In this document: positions 53,301 through 64,000 of the stretch, one piece after another | How positions within the stretch are numbered: position 1 is the first letter of the stretch | How the letters are laid out: each line of letters opens with the position of its first letter | Source: Bidens hawaiensis | Taxonomy: Eukaryota > Streptophyta > Magnoliopsida > Asterales > Asteraceae | Assembly (NCBI GenBank): GCA_021521415.1 | Contig: JAIQDT010009108.1 | Location: 46,110-110,109 of the forward strand | DNA: 64,000 nucleotides | Direction of reading: 5' to 3' | The notes under the pieces: generated by a model | What the model was told of the DNA's origin: nothing | What the model saw: only the letters and a program-made list of their open reading frames with translations | Databases searched by the model: none | Position numbers and translations under genes: made by a program

Positions 53301-53843
53301 CTCCTCATATGTTATCTCTTCAATGGTAAACTTTGAGGGTGAGCAGAAGTATGTGTGTACAGAGGTGAACTCATGCTCAACATACACATTCATTAACTGA
53401 TTAAAAGCTCCAATATACTTAGCAAATCCCCTAACATCATCATCATTTCCCAAAGCTCTAAGCCCCCAATCCAATTCTGAACCCGGTACTACATAATGGT
53501 AGAATCTAACCTTATCTGTAGGATAGGATAATTCAAGCAAGATTCGATAAAGCTCGTGAACTGAAAACTTGTCAATATCTAGAATGTCAACAAAATTGAC
53601 AACGGCTCTGTTATAAACCCGTCCAGGAAATTTGGTGAAACTGCCACCATGGTGCAGCTTGATCATGAACAAATGTGGATTATTTACTACACAAACAAGA
53701 TTAAACAGCTGTTAGTTAAATAAACCCAATTATAAACCCTAAAATTATAAACCCTAAAGTTTTAACTTACCATAAAACGCATCAGCATTTGATTGTTCAT
53801 CAGCTTCACGAATATAGAATCGAGGAGGAGGAGGATCATCCAT
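50347..53843 (-). CDS. mudrA-like: MULE transposase (MudrA-like), four exons
   Basis: Predicted exons on the minus strand: 53843-53771, 53686-51293, 51213-50994, 50926-50347. All introns are GT-AG and all joins keep frame; total 3267 nt, 1088 residues plus stop. The start MDDPPPPRFYIREAD is the first ATG inside the TIR. Domains: PB1-like region (about 30-125, HHGGSFTKFPGRVY); acidic/Gly-rich linker with a duplicated VQPTNEV-IDYNG unit and a Lys-rich stretch that could be a nuclear signal; MuDR DNA-binding domain (about 428-470, FHVGQVFGTKAEVKDMI); MULE catalytic domain (about 660-800) with GLDGAFLK and MSDRQKGL for two acidic residues and a likely Glu near KREMNNL; SWIM zinc finger (CACRRWEITGIPCRHVVAC, about 926-944); basic linker; terminal CCHC knuckle (CGTCGQKGHNKRSC). 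It binds the TIRs and excises and inserts the element in the nucleus. Confidence 0.88.
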
Positions 53844-53956
53844 ATTACGTTTTTAAGTTTTGAGAATGATGTGCAATTTAAGGTATTAACTGTCGGGTTG
53901 TTGAGTCGAGTCGGATACGAGGGTTTTTAATCGCCGGAATTGAATCGATTGAAAGG

Positions 53957-54189
53957 GAGGGGGAAGACTGATAAAGGGGGGTTTAGTTGCAGAGATATAT
54001 GAAAGGACAAAACTACCCTCACATGTGCCTCACGTGATAAGATTTAACTGACTTTTTCTAAATCAGTTAGCGTAAAGGACAAAACTTGTAGGAAAAAAAA
54101 GTTTAAAGTACACCACCTGCAAGGAAACTAAAAAAAGGACACGAACCGTAATTCGTCTTATTTTAAAGGACAAAATTTGTAATTGGGTC
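53957..54189 (-). repeat. MULE right terminal inverted repeat
   Basis: Inverted partner of 48908-49138. Transposase ATG lies about 115 bp inside, so the TIR probably carries the transposase promoter. Confidence 0.92.
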
Positions 54190-54198
54190 TTAAATAAA

Positions 54199-54880
54199 TA
54201 GTAAGTGGAAGTTGAGGTGTCTTCACAGGGAATTTGTGCTTGATTTTAGTTTGAACCATTTTTACTTAAATATTATAAAACAAATAATTTTAATTTAGTT
54301 TTGGAAACGAGTACGAGAAAAATCAATCATCTCTGGGTTTCATGCTCGTTAATAATAATCAATCTGATGATTAATCATGTGGTAATTGTAAGTCAAAAAT
54401 TTAATGCAAACAAAACTAGTCTTACTAATATAGTATTTCACTCCATATTTTCCACATGACACCATTCAAGGCCCTCCATTAAGGATGTCACATATACAAT
54501 TACGGAGTACCATTTTTCTTTTAACCAGCTAATTAAGAATTAATTAAATTCAAAATTCCCAAATAAATTATGTAACACACATGTCCATATAAATTTGTTA
54601 AAAGCCATAACCCAATCCACTCAGTAAACCCTAATTGACATGCTTTCGTTCAAAAATCATAACGCTCCCCATCATATGTAAACATATCTTCACAATTTGT
54701 CGATTCCAAAATCCAAACAACATCAAATATATTCATCATTTCACTTTGAGGTGTGATTTATATTTTGTGTTTAATTGATTTTTTGTGAACATTAACATCA
54801 AATTGTTTCACTGTTAATCAATTTAGGGTTTAACTGTATGATTTTCTTATACAAACTATAAATACGCTATACGAGCTAAG
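54199..54880. other. Non-coding flank right of the MULE
   Basis: AT-rich, with no frame or repeat I can place. Continues the sequence left of 48899. Confidence 0.5.
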
Positions 54881-55241
54881 ATCTTGTCGCAATTGGATAC
54901 ATCAATGATATACGAGACGATACGTTAAGTATTACTTCATTGATATGTTAAGGAATCATACATTAACATATGTTAAGCCCTATACTAAGAGAGAATTCGA
55001 CAGCATAACGTTACTTGAATACATTAGACACGGATCTCCTTTGCCAAATGCACAAGATCAGCATATTTATAGGCCCATGCTTCATTCGCTAGGTCATTCT
55101 AATGAATGAGGTGATCCGATAACGAATGTCTTCCCATTCGCTAAACATTCTTAGCGAATGAGAATTACTTTAACGGATGAGCCTTCATTCGCTAAATCCT
55201 TTAGCTAATGAGCTCTCTAACTTAACGAATGAGCAGCTAGT
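54881..55241. repeat. Possible copia-type LTR fragment with CATTCGCT/AGCGAATG words
   Basis: Inverted CATTCGCTA and TAGCGAATG words at 55080-55235, preceded by GCATATTTATAGGCCCATGC, are laid out like the AACTTCGCC words and AT-rich box of the copia LTR at 1250-1687. No termini or coding sequence, so the class is a guess. It stops at the gypsy LTR piece at 55242. Confidence 0.35.
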
Positions 55242-55325
55242 TGTAAGGCCCTAATTCTGGTGCTCTACATGGAAGTTGGACTTACTCATAAACACAGTTC
55301 TAAATATCAGAGTTAATTAAAACTT
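55242..55325 (-). repeat. Gypsy LTR end fragment
   Basis: TGTAAGGCCCTAATTCTGG on plus then the same 70 bases as 55675-55745; then a sudden change to leader sequence. Confidence 0.75.
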
Positions 55326-55657
55326 TGGCTAACTGTGATTAGCTGATCACGTTACTCTCCGTGTCCTATACACTTCCCTTTGTGAGTCCACTTGTGCTAG
55401 ATTCTACTTTAAATATTTAATCAATCAAACATCTCATATAATCAGATACTCCTATCTCTATCAATCAAGCTAACATCTTACACGTTCTTACATTACACAT
55501 GAATTTAATCATGTACTTTACCTTTATTTAGCTTGCTTGAGCAACACATGGCTTTTTTGAACTGACATCTTCTTTCTTTTCTTACTTATGTCCCATTCTC
55601 TGTTCGAGTCTAAGCATGTAGGATGCATAATTCTCTAGAACTAATGCTCTGATAACA
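55326..55657 (-). other. Gypsy leader and primer-binding site
   Basis: Antisense of the leader seen at 24402-24700 (compare GTGTCCTATACACTTCCCTT with 24655-24670). Ends at a mutated PBS, GCTCTGATAACA, 55646-55657. Confidence 0.75.
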
Positions 55658-55660
55658 ACT

Positions 55661-57759
55661 TTTAAGGCCCCGATCCCGGTGCCTTACATGGAAGTTGGAC
55701 TTACTCATAAACACAGTTCTAAATATCAGAGTTAGTTAAAAATTTTCACGGAATAATAAACATCAAACATATATTACAGTTTTGTTCAAATCTTTTTAAA
55801 TTAAACATTTTTTGTCTTTAAAATTAAAACATAAACAATAATAACATCATAACATTTTCCTCAAGATGCCAGTGTCTTCAGTCCAATGCCATGAGCCCTT
55901 ATTAAATCGAGCTGTCTCAACCTATTCACTTGCGTGCGTAGTAAAAGTCAGCTACGCTGAGTGAGTTCTAGTTAATTAGGAAACATACAATACATTCACA
56001 TAATTACATATATATACGTATCCGAAGATACATATTCATACTTATCCTATTACCTTTTTTTCATACATACATACATACTTTCATCCATACATATACATTT
56101 TAAAGAGTATTTCGCCCTAGAACCTTCGCAGATATTATTATGGTATGTTCCTTACATTCACATATATTATTAGGGTCTGTTCCCTACATTCGCAGATATT
56201 ATTAGGGTCTATTCCGTTTTTAAACATACATTTCATCCATCCGATAAACATACATGCCTTTCCTTATAAAAAAAATACTTTCGTACATACTCATTTCATT
56301 ACGTACTTTCATCTATACTTATCTCGTATTAGATATACTACACATTACTTTCCATGTCTATAAGTGCAATATCCGAAGATCGTTCACGGACCGACAAGCA
56401 TTCATTCATAACATTCATACCGTATTATCACAATAATCATCATAACATACACTTACCATGTAAGGTAAGTGTATTAACATTCACATCGAGTATGCACACA
56501 GCCCCCGAAACATAACAAGGAAGTGGGGATTGAAATTCACCTGAGATCAGTTCTTTAAAGTTCCTTTACTAAAATTTTCATTAAAATTCTTAAATGATTA
56601 TCTTAATCGCTATCCCATTCGTTATTGCAAATGGTTCCATTCGTTATAACGAATGGCTTGATCTGGGACGAAGGAGTGCATAACGAATGGGTAAGGCCAT
56701 TCATGCTTTCTATAAGAAGAATGAGGGCTCATTCGTTACAAGAGCATGCAAGTGTATCTTATAGTGAATGGCTTTATTCGCTGTCTTAACATGGCGAGTG
56801 GTAGATAACGAATGACGAATGCCATTAATTAATTTTGTAAGACGAATGAGAGGTTCATTCGTTATCAAGGACACGCGAATGAATCCTATTCGTTATGACT
56901 GTCTAACGAATGACCGGCGAATCGTTTAACATAGCGAATGAGCATCAGTTCTTATCTAATATTTGACTCAGATGTCAAAGTCAAAATTGATATGAACACT
57001 AAACAGTCAAACTGAACGGGATTTGCAATTAAGCCCCAAATCACGATGAAATAACATAAAATTGGTATCATTAGTCTCAACTTGTTGTTCAAAAGGGGGT
57101 TGCGGCGCAACTTGTTGCCCGTTTGCCTGCCACTTTATTGTAATCGTTTTATAGTAAATTATATAAAACTTCGATATTTTAGGTTATTAGTCTCGTAATT
57201 GCAGCGCCTATGAACCCTAATCAACCAATCATATAAATATTGCATTTTAAATGGTGCGATTGATATATATACATACGGCTCATATTTGACTAATTAACCT
57301 ATCATATGTTAACGGATTTCAACGAGAATCATTGCGTTTGTTTCGTCTTTATCATTTGTATAGATCTAAGAATACTAAACGAGCCGAACAAGTGTTTCGT
57401 TATAAAACGTGCCTTTAAATGAATCGGTTTACGAACAAGATCTAGTCTTGATGTAGGTTTTGTTTGTCATAACGTTCTAGCACCAATGAGCTCGGGTCTT
57501 TTCCTCCGGATCTTGGTTCGGGATGTAGAAGAGTGTTTGTGTGTGTTTTTGAGAGTGTATGGAGGCTAAGGTTAAGAATGAGGGTTTTAGAGTTTAAGGA
57601 GGTTTAAGGGATTTATATATCCTTAAGCCCATGGTCCTAAGGCCCATCTAAAAATGTCCAAGCTCACACTCAATTTTTCATTTATCTAAACTGATTAACG
57701 ACACGTTATTAAATAAAAGAAATTTCTTTTATTATTATCATCAAAAGTAGGATATTACA
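55661..57759 (-). repeat. Gypsy LTR with CATTCGTTA words
   Basis: 2099 bp; the first base pair of the terminus is changed (TTTAAGGCC for TGTAAGGCC), the other end is ATATTACA. It holds the CAGCTACGCTGAGTGAG block (55949-55965), GGGTCTG repeats (56125-56215), a donor-like site at 56535-56550, and inverted CATTCG/CGAATG words at 56620-56950. Confidence 0.85.
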
Positions 57760-59270
57760 AGTTTTCCCTCCTTAAATAGGTTTCGTCACCGAAGCCTAAC
57801 TATTACTTAAACAAATTTGGGTAAAACTTGCGCGTCTCTTCTTCAACTTCCCAAGTAGCGTTCGATCCTTTACGATGTTTCCATAGAACCTTCACCAAAG
57901 GGATAACTTTATGACGGAGTTGTTTTTCCTTGCGGTCAACGATATCGACAGGATGTTCGATATAGTTTAACTATTCATCAATATCAGTGTCTACTAGTGG
58001 CACATGTGACGTGTCATCAGCTAGATATTTTCTCAAATGAGAAACATGAAAGGTAGAGTGGATTCCTTCTAACTCCTGGGGTAAATCTAGCTTGTAAGCC
58101 ACTTCGCCCACATGATCTGCAATCTTGAACGGTCCAATGTACCTTCGCTTAACTTTCCTCTTTTCCTAAAACGAATAATTTCTTTCCAAGGCGAGACCTT
58201 GAGCATCAGATTGTCACCAATGTTAAACTCGATTGGTCATTGCCGCTTATCAGCATAGGACTTCAAAGAGGTTTTCTGCACAACTTCCAAGCTTCCAATC
58301 TTCTTCTGACCAATCTCTCCCCAACACACAGGAGTTCTACAACGTCTACCATACAACATCTCAAATGGTGGCATACCAATACTAGAATGGTAGCTGTTGT
58401 TATAAGAGAAATCTGCAAGATGCAAATGTTCATCCGAACTTCCCCCAAAGTCTAAACCATAAGCATATAGCATATACTCAAGGGTTTGAATAGTCCTTTC
58501 ACACTACACGTCTGTTTGAGGATGATACACCGTACTATTGTTCAATCTTGTTCCCATAGCTTCATGGAACTAGAATCTTGAAGTAAAGTGAGTATCTCTA
58601 TCAGACACAATCGATAATGGAACTCCATGTTTAGTCACAACGACTTTTATGAATACACTTTCTAACGTTTCTGACGAGATAACTTCTGATATAGGGAAAA
58701 AGTGAGCACTTTTAGTCAAATGGTCCACTATCACCCAAATGGTATCATGATGTTTAGCTGTACGCGGTAGGTTAGTTATGAAATCCAAGGTGATATGTTC
58801 CTATTTCCATTCAGGTATCTTTAATTGCTGCATCTTCCCATAAGGTTTCTGGTGCTCCGCTTTGACTTGCAAGTAAGTTAAGCACTTATTGACATAATCT
58901 ACTACGTCATTCTTCATACTTGGCCACAAGTAGTCTCTCTTAAGATCCGGATACATCTTGGTGGATCCCTGGTGAATCGTTTATCTCGCCTTGTGTGCTT
59001 CATCTAAGATTTGACCTCTAAGATTTCCATCGCGTGGAATCCACATACGGTCAAACATAGTCTTCACACCATGAGTATTATCTATCAGCTCGTTTTGCTG
59101 TCTGAAAATTCTCTCTTTCTTCATTAGCCCTTCATATGCAAGTACCTCGGACTGCATCTTGATGATTACTTCAAAGTGAGTTAATGATCACCTTATAAGA
59201 CTTCACCGTTGCTATGACGCGTCGGCGACCATGTTATCCTTACTAGGATAGTATTTGATATCACCGTCAT
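57760..59270 (-). pseudogene. Gypsy pol 3' part: RNase H end, integrase, chromodomain
   Basis: Read right to left: the RNase H/integrase boundary near 59265-59150, the H2C2 finger near 58990-58850, integrase core 58788-58570 ([39 protein letters not shown]), the C-terminal integrase 58473-58237 ([20 protein letters not shown]), and the chromodomain near 57960-57810. Several frameshifts and stops. Ends at a polypurine tract next to the LTR. Confidence 0.85.
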
Positions 59271-59644
59271 TGTTAGGTCTACATTTAATGGTTTGTACTT
59301 AGTTTATTTTGATGTGTAATATGTATAAGTGTTTGTGTATGTAAACCGAGATCACTAAAAAGTATCTCGGTGGGCTTCGGCCTTGTTGGGCTTGGTCGTT
59401 TGTTTCCCTATATATAGATAACATGTATAGGGTTTATGGGTTGGCGTTCATAGGGAAGATAGCCATGAACGAGTTTGTGTAACATTGTTCTTAAGCACCT
59501 GACCTTTATATAACGTCTATTTTGAAGAAAGATCTCGTGTTCATATCATATTGTCTTAGTTTGTCTTGAATCTCTTAACGTTATATTCCGAATATCGTTA
59601 GGTTTGTTGATATCATATTGAAAGATCCTAGCTTGGGAATTACA
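59271..59644 (+). repeat. Copia 5' LTR, 374 bp
   Basis: TGTTAGGTCTAC...GGGAATTACA with a TATA box at 59409-59416 (TATATATA). Adjoins a perfect PBS, so the boundary is secure. Confidence 0.85.
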
Positions 59645-59646
59645 AT

Positions 59647-59658
59647 TGGTATCAGAGC
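59647..59658 (+). other. Primer-binding site of the copia fragment
   Basis: TGGTATCAGAGC two bases after the LTR. Confidence 0.9.
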
Positions 59659-59879
59659 TTTTTGAACCATTCAAGGATCGGTTTGATATTAGGAGATTTT
59701 AGATCTCGATTTTTTATGGTGTTTGTGTATTTTTTTTCCAGCGAAGTTCTGATTGGAGAAAAAGGACATATTCTAGTTTGGTCAATGATCTCATTATCTT
59801 TCGAAACAATTTAAATCCCACAAAAATAGGGACTTAGTTGTTAACAAAATATGCCTGTTAAAAGTGTTTTTGGTGTTCT

Positions 59880-60135
59880 CGGCAGCATTTCTTAGTTTTC
59901 GGCTCTTAAACAAGACTTCTCGGCCAAAAATTAAGGGTTTTCGGTTAAAATCAAGTGATTTCGGCCAGACTTGATCGTTTTCGGCTTACCAACTAGTGTT
60001 TTCGGCCAAAACCAGGAGTTTTATGTCACTTTTGATCATTCTATGTCAAAATCGTGGGTTTTCGGTCTCTCACCATTCTCGGTCAACGTACTCTGTCAAC
60101 GTTTTCTGTTCTCGGTCAACGTTGTTTCTCGGTCT
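59880..60135 (+). repeat. Leader repeats TTTTCGGCC / TTCTCGGTCAACG
   Basis: About fifteen degenerate TTTTCGG and TCTCGG words spaced 15-25 bp apart between PBS and gag, in the same place as the AACTTCGC words of the other copia leader. Confidence 0.7.
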
Positions 60136-60229
60136 ACGCACACTGTGATTTAAATATGGGCCTTACAGACTGTATTTGGGCTTTAATTCATGGACTATAG
60201 AACAATTGGACTGGTTAAACCGAAACGGA

Positions 60230-61930
60230 TCAAATAATTAGTAGTAATGGATCATCCAATGCTACTCTTCTCCAAGAACTGGATTCAATTATGGGTACCA
60301 CTACTCGCATACCTCGTTTACTGTCTCATGAGGGTTTAGTGAGTGACTTGTAAATTATGTCAAAATGAAAGATGCTAAGATCTGGAGAAGTATAGTTAGA
60401 GGTCCTCAAGTCATCAGCTACCAACGTGAGAACTTTCCAGAAATTGTTGTGAAGCCGGTTGAGCTATATGATGATGAATTTGCTAAGGTAGAGGAAGATG
60501 AAAGGGCACTCTCAACCTTGACCATGGCACTCTCACCTGACATTGCTTTGGGTTTTAGAGAACTGTGTTCTGCTAAGGCTCTTTGGGAAGCATTGATTGA
60601 AGTGTTTGAGGGGAATGAAGACATGAGGAAGAGGAGTCAACATCTTCTTCGACAAAGATTTGACATGTTTAATCACATTCTAGGAGGGTCATTGGAGACT
60701 CAGCTCCATAGGTTCATAACTTTTGTGACTAGATGAGATCTGCAAACATCAACTTAAAAACTGCTGAAACAAACAATAAGTTGGTTAACTCCTTGCCATA
60801 AAGTTGGGATATGAATGTTGCAGTTATTAAGAAGACGAAGGACCTCAATAGGTTGACATTGTCTGAGGTTATGGCTATCATCAAGGCATGCGACATGGAT
60901 GAAAAAGAACGTGCTATAAACCATGCCAACTCCTACAACACAGCAGGTTACAGTGTTACCTCAAATAATGCACTTATCTCACAAGAAAACTCTTCTATGT
61001 TCAAAGCTACCCAAGGGCAACAATAGTTTCAACCTCAAAGCAATTTTTTCAATGTTCAAATCCTCTCAGGGTCAATTTTCACAAGTCTCACTGTTGCAAG
61101 TGTTAAGCCACAATCATCTGGTGTTTCTCCGAGTCAAAAACCAAGCCAGATTCCTTATATCTCCAAGGAAAATCAAGAGAACATTGCTTTGATGGCGGGG
61201 ATTCATGAACTGTTATAATGCATTCTTTGCTGGAGATCTGGTTCAACTTGTAGTTGCTGCTGAACTTGATCAGATTCATCCTGATGATGTTGAAGAGATG
61301 GATATCTCCTGGCAAATTTCCATGGCAGTGTTTCGTGCTAAGAAATTTACTAAGAGAATGGGGAGAAATAATTGGAATGTGCCAAATTATCAGAAGGTGG
61401 GTTTTTAACAAGGACACTCTGAGGTGTTACAACTGTCACGAGCCGGGTCACTTTGCTCGTGAATGCACTAATCCAGCCAAGGAGGGAAATATGGAAAGGG
61501 TGTTGGTTCCCGTGGGTTAATGCTATAGGAAAAGCTGGGAGTAGCTCAGGTGATGGTGAACGGGGTATGGTTTGCTCAACAATTCTCCTGGAATTATCAG
61601 ATGGCTGCTCTCATAATTAACAATCAGACTGCCAAATTTGCTCATGTTGAAGATGCTGAAGGAGAAAATGCTGCTGAAGAACAAATAAAGGAACTTCAGT
61701 TTGCTTTTATGGCATTTACTTCTTCCAGGCCGTTTGAGGTAAGTTCTCAATTATGTTCTCAATCTTGTATTGATAAAGTAGATCTTTACAACTTGCATAG
61801 AGAAATGGAAACGGTAAAATCTGAAAAACATAAACTCAAGAAAAACAAAAAAGATTACCTAGAAAAAATTGAGGCACAGAAAAAGGACTTTCCAAACTAA
61901 AATCTGATTTCAGTATGAAATGTTGTCACC
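60230..61930 (+). pseudogene. Copia gag pseudogene
   Basis: A copia gag start can be followed from about 60240. An open block at 60365-60736 carries KDAKIWRSIVRGPQVISYQ and SAKALWEALIEVFEGNEDM. A zinc knuckle CYNCHEPGHFAREC lies at 61429-61470, and a coiled-coil-like Lys/Glu tail at 61770-61900 (MKSEKHKLKKNKKD-like). Frames change at least four times with stops between (for example TAG at 60733), so it is dead. It is related to, but distinct from, the gag at 10192-12708. Confidence 0.8.
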
Positions 61931-61990
61931 ATCTTGATGAACTGGAACAAGTTCATCCCTTTTAAACAGAAACAAAATATTTTTGTATTT

Positions 61991-62931
61991 TTAATATTTT
62001 AGAATTAAAACAAAATTTGGACTAACACTAAATACACATATGAACCAAAAACTATGAAAGCAATACATATTTCTGTAAGTTGAGAAGAGAATCATACTGA
62101 TCAAGAAATCCTCCATAGCAGGTTTATTCTTTTGCATTATTATGACTGGCATTAAGTCAGTCATTGATATTGTTGTCAACTTAAATCTTATAACAAACTT
62201 TCAAGTATTTTTGTTATGATTAAGATTCAATAAAGACACAAGATATCTGAAACTATCAGCCTTTAATCTCAACTCAGGCTTAATTTGATTTTGACCATGT
62301 CACCCCAACATGACTTAAACCATTATGCATGAAGATCAAAATATATGATTTTCATTATTTGAGAAATCTTAGTTCATAATCCCCACTACAAGGTATACCC
62401 CCGTTTTCAAGAAATACACCAAGCTTCCTTTATTGTGAATGAGTATGCACGATTTCATCTGCTGGGCTTACAGACATTGTATCCCTGGGGTCCGTTTCTT
62501 ATTGTTATTAAGACGCACGAAAGGGTGCGACAATGTATGACTAACATTGTGTTTGATCAAGTCAATATTGAGTTTATACGAATTACAGCAACGATCAAGT
62601 TTAATGACATAGGGTTCGTTCTTAAAGCATTTACCCTAATTATTTGTTTAAGACCCACCAATGCACCAATACAGTTAAGAACTCAGTCTTTTAAGCCTAT
62701 TTTTATAATAAAATTTCAGAATAAAAAAACCAATGTACTATCATATTATCTTTTTTCTTTAAAACTCAATTTTTATTTTTTTTAAGTTTTTGTATTTTTG
62801 AAATATTTGAATGTTTTTTGGATTTTCTCTGTACAAATGAAAAACACAATATTTTTGTATTTTTCCCATTTACTCCCCCAAAACCTAAAATATTAAAGAA
62901 AACAAAACAAAACTATAGAAACCAAAAATGA
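61991..62931 (-). other. Non-coding region, probably 3' spacer of the minus-strand copia
   Basis: No coding homology. ACAATATTTTTGTATTTTT occurs near 62848 and a near copy at 61974-61995, suggesting a duplicated or shared spacer. A 116-codon frame at 62435-62785 has no recognisable features. No LTR end was found. Confidence 0.45.
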
Positions 62932-64000
62932 TTATCCGGGCTTAAGAATATCAACAAGAGTTTTTAAAACCTTTAAACCAAGCAACAAGTTAAATCTCGT
63001 TTTGTCAAACGCTTTGGTAAAAAGGTATGCATTCTGAATATCAGTATGCACTTTCTCTATGTCAATTATTTCTTTTCATAACAATCAAGAATATCAAAAT
63101 CTTTTGTTTTAGAGTGGTGCACGGGGTTCTCCGTAATGCAAATAGCAAGCTGAGTTATCAATAAAAATGGGAGTATTAAGAAACGTCAACCGGTAATCCC
63201 ACAAGTGTTGCTGGATCCATAAAACCTATGAACTGCAACTCGAGGCTGCCACGTATTCGTCTTCTGCTATTGAAGTGGAGATCGTTGTCTCCTTCTTACA
63301 CTGCCAGGAAACAAGCTGGCTTCTTAGAAATTGACAACCCGTTGTAGACTTGAAGTTGATCTTGCATCCTCCATAATCCGAATCGGAAAAGGCACTAAGA
63401 TCAAAACTATAATCCTTGGGGTACCATAACCCGATATCAGGATTACCCCTCAGATAGTGTAATATACACTTCAACGCCACCAGATGAGTCACTCGGAGAC
63501 TTTCTTGATACCTGGCACACAAGCAAACAACAAACATAAGATCAGGACGCGAAGTAGTTAGATACATTAACGAACCTATCATCACTTGGTAAAGGGTCGG
63601 ATCAACAGAATCCTCCAATTCGTCTGGTGGCAAATTGTGACCCACGGGAAGAGGAGTAAAAAGGACTTTTCCAGCAGTTATCTTAAATCGGCTCAAGACG
63701 TCGTTCACATACTTCGTCTGATAAATGAATATTCCAGCGTCTGACTGTTGAACATGCAACCCTAGAAATAAACTCATCTCCCCCATCGAGCTCATCTCAA
63801 ATTCCGTCTGCATCGACTTCTTGAAGTCCTTACAAAGTTTGTTGTTTGTTGAGTCAAATATAATGTCATCGACATAAATCTGGACAAGGAGCAAGTCTTC
63901 TCAAACAGTCTTGTAGAATAGAGTACAATCCACAGTCCTTTGTTTGAAGCCACTATCCGAATGATGGTTAACAAGCGTGTCGTACTATGCTCTTGGGCTT
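62932..64000 (-). pseudogene. Copia RT-RNase H pseudogene running off the window
   Basis: Enters from the right edge with the end of RT (PRA-YDTL, then a TGA in frame near 63903). The open piece 63894-63226 has the active-site YVDDIIFDS, FLGLHVQQSD, SLMYLTTSRPDLMF, FSDSDYGGC and LVSWQCKKET. After frameshifts near 63220 the RNase H end continues to AFDKTRF and a stop near 62932. The family is related to the copia element at 1250-13718 but clearly diverged. Confidence 0.85.

Larger units (their letters stand above)
48908..54189 (-). mobile_element. Complete Mutator-like element (MULE) with two genes
   Basis: 5282 bp bounded by TIRs of about 231 bp (48908-49138 and 53957-54189), starting GACCCAATTACAAATTTTGTC on each side. 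The 9-bp target duplication ttaaataaa is perfect (48899-48907 and 54190-54198), the size typical of Mutator. The minus strand encodes a four-exon transposase and the plus strand a small GRF zinc-finger protein, convergent as in maize MuDR. The TIRs differ at about nine positions plus a 2-bp indel. Nothing is nested in it, and the predicted coding regions have no stop, so it may be autonomous. Confidence 0.93.
55242..59270 (-). mobile_element. Minus-strand gypsy array sharing one LTR (Tekay-like, decayed)
   Basis: A full LTR (55661-57759) has a PBS and leader on its left (55657 down to about 55326) and a polypurine tract with pol on its right (57760-59270). It therefore acted as 5' LTR for one internal region and 3' LTR for another. 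The left internal region is deleted down to its leader and joins the last 85 bp of an LTR (55242-55325). The right internal region is cut at 59270 by a copia LTR. No complete TSD can be read. Confidence 0.75.
59271..61990 (+). mobile_element. 5' part of a decayed copia element
   Basis: LTR 59271-59644 (TGTTAGG...ATTACA), PBS 59647-59658, a leader full of TTTTCGG words, and gag. Pol is missing after gag; no 3' LTR is seen. It interrupts the gypsy pol at 59270. The right limit is uncertain (about 61910-61990). Confidence 0.75.

Noticed and set aside
54190..55241. Host gene promoter or exon right of the MULE
   Set aside because: No open frame, splice pattern or codon bias seen; only AT-rich DNA and repeat words.
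62435..62785. 116-codon ORF between the two copia fragments
   Set aside because: No recognisable motif, ends in Leu/Phe-rich low complexity, and lies in the 3' spacer of a decayed element.

Overview
This is a stretch of plant nuclear DNA made almost entirely of transposable elements. LTR retrotransposons primed by initiator-Met tRNA (TGGTATCAGAGC), a Mutator-like DNA transposon with spliced genes, GT-AG introns, TATA boxes, MITE-like pieces and long (TA)n runs all point to a eudicot. The style of the copia 3' open reading frames and of the LTRs reminds me of Asteraceae, but that is a recollection, not a test. I see no host gene I would defend; a 58-codon zinc-knuckle fragment at the left edge is the only candidate. 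No rRNA, tRNA gene or CRISPR array was seen.

Layout. (1) 736-17426: a degenerate minus-strand Ty3/gypsy element of the chromodomain (Tekay/Del) type, split at 1249/13719 by a 12.5-kb minus-strand Ty1/copia element (1250-13718, TSD atatt). The copia element has gag, protease-integrase and RT-RNase H, plus a long extra coding region downstream of pol. (2) 17427-20905: an older remnant, then a minus-strand solo LTR (18360-20905) holding a 3' fragment of a copia relative. (3) 21586-43989: a plus-strand gypsy array, LTR-INT-LTR-partial INT-partial LTR, bounded by one aaata duplication and sitting inside a MITE-like inverted-repeat element. Its first LTR is split by a younger, nearly intact gypsy element (22725-31762, TSD acatg) whose gag-pol has one stop codon. 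(4) 44000-48900: older LTR debris with a 22-bp CGAATT-type tandem array, a solo LTR with perfect TSD (45837-47725), and a MITE. (5) 48908-54189: a complete Mutator-like element with about 231-bp TIRs and a perfect 9-bp TSD. It carries a four-exon transposase gene with no stop in the predicted coding sequence and a convergent two-exon GRF zinc-finger gene. (6) 55242-59270: a second, minus-strand gypsy array sharing one LTR. (7) 59271-64000: decayed copia pieces facing each other.

Two patterns cut across families. First, short repeats with a TTCG/CGAA core (AACTTCGCCT, CATTCGCT, TTCGATTACA, TTTTCGGCC, CGAATTGAATCC) fill LTRs and leaders of both copia and gypsy elements, and the same word is shared by unrelated superfamilies. 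Second, the gypsy LTRs carry what looks like a conserved spliced leader: a donor after the transcription start, the short repeats in intron 1, a 52-72 bp mini-exon ending in AG/GTGAGTTTC, and an acceptor 6-7 nt before the gag ATG.

All boundaries, splice sites and identities were read by eye from the sequence; no database search was possible.
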